NCBI GenBank assembly: GCA_947450405.1
Contig: CANFVI010000046.1
Coordinates: 1-10,853 of the forward strand
DNA: 10,853 nucleotides
Source of the DNA: Flavobacteriales bacterium
GTDB lineage: Bacteria > Bacteroidota > Bacteroidia > NS11-12g > UBA955
Direction of reading: 5' to 3'
Of the stretch, positions 7,524-10,853 are shown piece after piece. A program made the position numbers and the translations under genes. How positions within the stretch are numbered: the first letter of the stretch is position 1; each line of letters opens with the position of its first letter. The notes beneath the pieces were generated by a model, which was given only the letters and a program-made list of their open reading frames with translations, did not search any database and was not told the DNA's origin.

Positions 7524-9773
7524 ATGAAACTTCTCATTCCCTTTAGAAACCAAAAAATTGCAAAAATCCTGCTTGGTGGGATTTTTATTTTTGTTAATAC
7601 CTTAAATGCACAAAATAAGATTTCAATACCAACTGGTGTCACAATCAATGCAGCAACAACTGATTCGAGAACTTGGGCGAGAAATATCTCAGGTGAAAAA
7701 TACTATGTAAGAAGCGCCGCATGGTCTGAATATGGCACTTGCTGGTATTGGGGATTAAGAGATACGCTCAAAGGGATTATTAATGCAAATAACAACAAGC
7801 CTCCAAACATGAGTTGCGCAGGATTAAGCGATTTGGTTTTAGACCCAACCCAATCAGCAAAAGACTCAGGAAAACTTATTTTCAATGGAATAACTACATA
7901 CAAATATGTTTCAAATTATAGTGGTGGAAATTATATTACTAACCAAGTTAACGTGCGTTTAACAATCAAAATTACTGATACACTTGGCAATTTTCTAAAA
8001 TTTACAGATATCGATTCTGCGCATGTAGTTAGGGCAAACCGAAATTTCAATATCATTGCTTTGCTTGAATCGTTTGGGCCAACCAATGCTATGAGCTGTT
8101 CAAGTGGTTATTGCGGAAAATGGTGTCCTTCAATATTGCTGTTTGATTTATTGCAAACTGATCCGAATTCATCTATTTGCACTTCTCTCAATTTAAATTC
8201 ATTTTGGAGTCTTGCTGTGGTTTCGAACGCCACCAATACAGGCCCTTATTGTGAGAGAGAAATGGCCAAAATTCAAGCAACTGGCGGAAATTCTGGACAT
8301 TGGAATGACCCAAATGGATTTAAATCAAATTCCTATGATACCAGTTTCAAAGCCGCAACGGGGATAAATGCCTACCTATTTACCGCAGTAACAAAACTCG
8401 GTTGTGAAGATACCGCCATTACTTGGGTAACTGTAAACCCAGTTCCTGTGACTAATTTCAGTATAAACGATACAACTCAATGTTTTAAAAATAATTTATT
8501 TGACATTCAAAATCTCACCACTGTTTCAACTGGGAATTTTAGCAATACCTGGTGGTTTGGAGATTCTGTAAATTCGCAAATCACAAACGCCAATCCCTCA
8601 AAAAACTATTTACAATATGGCAATTTCTCCATAAAGTTATTGGCAGTTACACCCAATGGATGTAAAGATTCTTTGGCAAAAAATGTATCTATTTACCCAA
8701 TGCCTATTATTCAACCTAGCATAGATTCAACCTGTGTTGGCAAACAGATTTTATGTAAAGGAAACATTCAGAGTTTTGGCGATTCAATAAAATATGCACT
8801 ATGGAAATTTAAAAATGGCGTTACAGATTCATTTGAGAATAGCTCCCATATTTTCACAGAGTACGGCATTGATACCTTGCGCTTTGAGGCAATAAGTATT
8901 CATGGTTGCAGCAGTATTGATACTTTAACACATGCAATTTATTCTGTTCCGATGGCAAAAATGTTCGTTTCTGACAGTTCCATTTGCTCAGGCAGCAGTA
9001 TTAAATTTAGCACTAAATCTACCAATTCCTTTGGCAAAATAACGAACATTCAGTGGGATTTTGGCGACAATACCACCTCAACCGACAGTTCCATCATAAA
9101 ACCTTACTCCGTAAAAAATACAATGAGCTACAATGTTACCTTGTATGTTACAGGTCAAGGAAAATGCAAAGACAGTTTGGTAAAACGTATCGATGTTGAA
9201 GAATTACCCAAAACCTGCAACCTCAGCGCAAAACCCGATTATAGCACTTTTTTCTGGGGAGTAAAACTAAATCCGAAAGACAGCGCCAATACTATTGGGG
9301 GACAAGCAACTGTTCAATATACATTTATGATTGAAGGAATAGATACCGTTATTGATAATGGGGTTAACGCTCAAGCCATAATCAAATTACCCAAAGATGG
9401 AAATTACAACATCAAGATGAAAGCCAAAAACCTTTATGGCGACAGCTGTTTTTGTGAATCTAGCACCACTGTTTTCAGCATGAATAGACTCGATCTAACT
9501 AAGATGAAAGCCAATAGGGGAATCCAATTGATACCTAATCCAATTGGAAGCACTGAAAACATCATAATTCAACATCAAGGGTATAATATTATAAATGACA
9601 TTCAACTTCTGTCTATGGGAGGTATTTTGATAGAGCGTTTACATCCTAATTCAAAATTGATAGGTGGTATGCTACGCACTGAGTTAATGCACAAGCCCCT
9701 AGTGAGTGGTATTTATATTGTGCGCATAGTTTTTACTGGGGAAACAATATCATTGCCAATCATTGTTGAATAA
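7524..9773 (+). CDS. T9SS-exported PKD-domain protein with novel N-terminal region
   Basis: This 749-residue protein has a signal peptide with likely cleavage after LNA (residue 29). Residues 30 to about 305 form a region I do not recognise, rich in Trp, Tyr and Cys, including Cys73, Cys98 and a C-x4-C-x3-C cluster (192, 197, 201), plausible disulfides outside the cell. Three PKD-like modules of about 83 residues follow (about 309-391, 392-475 and 476-558), each starting with a strand and a Cys, then a W(W/K/D)F line (WWFGD at 343, WKFKNG at 427, WDFGD at 511) and an NGCKDS-like end. A fourth beta-rich module covers about 563-650. The C-terminus (about 667-749) is a T9SS type A sorting domain, slightly divergent: LIPNP (669-673) replaces YPNP, then SGIYIVRIVF. 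It lies 6 nt after the propeller gene, so the two are likely co-transcribed and may work together at the cell surface. No catalytic motif is visible. Confidence 0.92.
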   Translation: MKLLIPFRNQKIAKILLGGIFIFVNTLNAQNKISIPTGVTINAATTDSRTWARNISGEKYYVRSAAWSEYGTCWYWGLRDTLKGIINANNNKPPNMSCAGLSDLVLDPTQSAKDSGKLIFNGITTYKYVSNYSGGNYITNQVNVRLTIKITDTLGNFLKFTDIDSAHVVRANRNFNIIALLESFGPTNAMSCSSGYCGKWCPSILLFDLLQTDPNSSICTSLNLNSFWSLAVVSNATNTGPYCEREMAKIQATGGNSGHWNDPNGFKSNSYDTSFKAATGINAYLFTAVTKLGCEDTAITWVTVNPVPVTNFSINDTTQCFKNNLFDIQNLTTVSTGNFSNTWWFGDSVNSQITNANPSKNYLQYGNFSIKLLAVTPNGCKDSLAKNVSIYPMPIIQPSIDSTCVGKQILCKGNIQSFGDSIKYALWKFKNGVTDSFENSSHIFTEYGIDTLRFEAISIHGCSSIDTLTHAIYSVPMAKMFVSDSSICSGSSIKFSTKSTNSFGKITNIQWDFGDNTTSTDSSIIKPYSVKNTMSYNVTLYVTGQGKCKDSLVKRIDVEELPKTCNLSAKPDYSTFFWGVKLNPKDSANTIGGQATVQYTFMIEGIDTVIDNGVNAQAIIKLPKDGNYNIKMKAKNLYGDSCFCESSTTVFSMNRLDLTKMKANRGIQLIPNPIGSTENIIIQHQGYNIINDIQLLSMGGILIERLHPNSKLIGGMLRTELMHKPLVSGIYIVRIVFTGETISLPIIVE

Positions 9774-9819
9774 GTATTCATTGAGTGAGTGCTGTGAAAA
9801 TTTAGACTATCATTTAAAT

Positions 9820-9843
9820 CCCTCAAAACCGAGGGTTTTTTTT
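9820..9843 (+). terminator. Intrinsic terminator after the T9SS gene pair
   Basis: CCCTC (9820-9824) and GAGGG (9831-9835) form a 5-bp stem around an AAAACC loop, followed by eight T residues (9836-9843). It lies 47 nt after the stop codon of the PKD protein and ends the two-gene unit. Confidence 0.85.
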
Positions 9844-9887
9844 GCGCTAAAAACTCGAATTTCAAATTGTTCATTTTTTACATACCC

Positions 9888-9918
9888 AAAGTTAAACAAA
9901 CAATTTTTGTTTAACTTT
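9888..9918. promoter_or_regulatory. Perfect 13-bp inverted repeat, candidate operator
   Basis: AAAGTTAAACAAA (9888-9900) and TTTGTTTAACTTT (9906-9918) are exact reverse complements around CAATT. A partial third half-site, TTTGTTTAA, occurs at 9960-9968, 54 bp or about five helical turns from the second arm. The repeat lies 45 bp beyond the upstream terminator, which already has its own U-tract, so a dimer-binding site for the rhodopsin gene is an attractive reading. A second terminator is the alternative, since T-rich sequence follows. Confidence 0.5.
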
Positions 9919-10023
9919 TTCATTTTTAAAAAGTTAGGTCAATTCACAAATTTGGTGATTTTGTTTAAAAAAATATAGCAATATTTCTTAGTCAATTTTG
10001 CTCAAAAACATGCAAAAAATAGC

Positions 10024-10042
10024 CTAAATTAATGAAATTTAG
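10024..10042. repeat. Short inverted repeat next to a candidate rhodopsin promoter
   Basis: CTAAATT (10024-10030) and AATTTAG (10036-10042) are 7-bp arms around a 5-bp loop, ending 5 bp before the TACATTTG element. It could be an operator over the -33 region, but an all but pure A/T sequence makes chance likely. Confidence 0.3.
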
Positions 10043-10047
10043 ATTTT

Positions 10048-10084
10048 TACATTTGCATTTTAAAACATAATTATTTTATCATTG
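10048..10084 (+). promoter_or_regulatory. Candidate rhodopsin promoter elements
   Basis: TACATTTG (10048-10055) fits the Bacteroidota -7 consensus TAnnTTTG exactly but has no clear -33 element. A second reading uses the TTTG at 10052-10055 as the -33 element and TATCATTG (10077-10084, one mismatch) as -7, 21 bp apart. Either gives a leader of roughly 95-125 nt before the rhodopsin ATG. Which one is used cannot be decided by eye. Confidence 0.35.
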
Positions 10085-10184
10085 TTTATTAGAAACATTT
10101 GGAGTCCAGATACCAATTCAAAAAACGGGGCCTTAACCGAAAAGCCAAAAGAGTAGGAAAAAACCAAACTAAATTTAATATTTT

Positions 10185-10853
10185 ATGGAACATTTAAAAA
10201 TTGCAAGTGATAATTACGTGGCGTTCACGTTTTTTATCGGCACAATGGCTATGATGGCCGCGTCAGTTTTCTTCTTCTTTGAGTTGAACAACACTTCAGC
10301 CAAATGGAGAACTTCAGTATTAGTTTCAGGACTAATTACTTTCATCGCAGCTGTGCATTACTACTACATGCGCGGTTACAACTTGGCAACAGGTGATTCA
10401 CCAACATTCTTTAGATATGTTGACTGGATTTTGACTGTGCCTTTGATGTGCGTTGAATTCTATTTGATTACCAAAAAAGCAGGTGCTAAAATTGGCCTTC
10501 TTTGGAAGTTAATCTTCGCTTCTTTAGTGATGTTGGTTACTGGTTATTTCGGTGAAACAATCGATGCTGCTAACAGCGTTCTTTGGGGTGTAATTTCTGG
10601 TGCTGCATATTTCTACATTGCATACTTAGTATGGTTTGGTGAAGTTGCTCAGTTGTCACAAACTGCAGGTCCACAAGTTGCAAAAGCAACTCGTATTTTG
10701 GCTTGGTTTGTTTTGGTAGGTTGGGCTATCTATCCATTAGGTTACATTTTGGGAACTCCAGGTGGTCTTTTTGGAATGAAATTAGTTGCAGATCCAAAAT
10801 TGGCTTCTCACTACATGGATATCGTTTATAACATTGCCGATGCAATCAACAAA
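10185..10853 (+). CDS. Proteorhodopsin-type light-driven proton pump (3' end outside window)
   Basis: The first 223 residues of a microbial rhodopsin are present; the gene runs off the window. It is an inner-membrane, retinal-binding, seven-helix pump expected to move H+ outward in light. Helices lie at roughly 11-33, 42-62, 74-96, 103-122, 131-152, 166-189 and 207 onward. Helix 3 reads RYVDWILTVPLMCVEF: Asp80 (primary acceptor), Thr84 and Glu91 (donor) form the DTE motif of proton-pumping proteorhodopsins, which excludes the NDQ sodium and NTQ chloride pumps. His58 matches the proteorhodopsin histidine paired with the acceptor. Met88 is at the spectral tuning site (105 in green proteorhodopsin); Met there usually goes with green absorption. 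Asp219 is the second counterion, and Lys223, the last codon, is the Schiff-base lysine. Gly135 aligns with xanthorhodopsin Gly156, the carotenoid fenestration site. No Shine-Dalgarno is visible; the ATG has an A-rich lead. The gene follows about 340 bp of non-coding DNA, so it likely has its own promoter. Confidence 0.96.
   Translation, partial: MEHLKIASDNYVAFTFFIGTMAMMAASVFFFFELNNTSAKWRTSVLVSGLITFIAAVHYYYMRGYNLATGDSPTFFRYVDWILTVPLMCVEFYLITKKAGAKIGLLWKLIFASLVMLVTGYFGETIDAANSVLWGVISGAAYFYIAYLVWFGEVAQLSQTAGPQVAKATRILAWFVLVGWAIYPLGYILGTPGGLFGMKLVADPKLASHYMDIVYNIADAINK

Larger units (their letters stand above)
9844..10184. other. A+T-rich intergenic region upstream of the rhodopsin gene
   Basis: These 341 bases hold no convincing coding sequence on either strand. 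They contain a perfect 13-bp inverted repeat (9888-9918), a further half-site TTTGTTTAA (9960-9968), two short inverted repeats (9971-9986 and 10024-10042) and Bacteroidota -7-like elements near 10048-10084. From about 10085 to 10184 the sequence is less uniformly A+T-rich and would be transcribed as a leader. I see no known riboswitch in it. The run before the ATG is A-rich, as is usual for translation starts in this phylum. Confidence 0.75.

Noticed and set aside
9763..9978. Open frame of 71 codons after the PKD gene
   Set aside because: It overlaps the end of the PKD gene, runs through the terminator and the 13-bp inverted repeat, and has low-complexity Phe/Lys/Asn composition.
9971..9986. 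AAATAT/ATATTT hairpin
   Set aside because: Only six A/T pairs; expected by chance in this composition.
10102..10184. Possible riboswitch in the rhodopsin leader
   Set aside because: GC-richer patches such as ACGGGGCC and AAAGCC exist, but no convincing multi-helix fold or known aptamer motif could be drawn.
1..10853. Mobile element, phage or tRNA genes
   Set aside because: I saw no transposase, integrase, terminal repeats with target duplications, or tRNA-like folds anywhere in the window.

Overview
The window looks like chromosomal DNA from a Bacteroidota (Bacteroidetes) bacterium, probably an aquatic one. The DNA is A+T-rich. Three gene ends encode type IX secretion system (T9SS) type A sorting domains, upstream regions lack strong Shine-Dalgarno sequences, TAnnTTTG-like promoter elements occur, and the right edge carries a proteorhodopsin-type light-driven proton pump of the sort common in marine and freshwater Bacteroidota. 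I cannot assign a genus.

Layout from left to right: (1) the last 28 codons of a T9SS cargo protein, closed by a strong symmetric terminator at 89-118; (2) a convergent minus-strand gene (178-3675) for a secreted 1165-residue protein built almost entirely from about 39 copies of a short FPLYW-like motif, with no family I can name; (3) a divergent 112-bp intergenic region; (4) a tight plus-strand pair, yjdM (old name phnA, zinc-ribbon protein) and a DUF1801/YdeI-OmdA protein that ends in an exact CDGSH iron-sulfur motif; (5) a second tight pair of large T9SS-exported proteins, one an Asp-box beta-propeller followed by two jelly-roll-like domains, the other a new-looking Cys-containing N-terminal region followed by PKD domains; a terminator at 9820-9843 closes this unit; (6) about 340 bp of A+T-rich non-coding DNA with a perfect 13-bp inverted repeat and candidate promoter elements; (7) the first 223 codons of the rhodopsin gene, cut by the window edge exactly at the retinal-binding lysine.

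The genes do not form one pathway. Two themes stand out: cell-surface or secreted proteins (the T9SS cargoes and the repeat protein), and light-energy capture (the rhodopsin). The most interesting points are the FPLYW-repeat protein, the CDGSH motif at the end of a YdeI-type protein, and a rhodopsin with a proton-pump DTE motif, methionine at the spectral tuning site and glycine at the carotenoid-antenna fenestration site. Homology statements come from reading the sequence; no database search was run.
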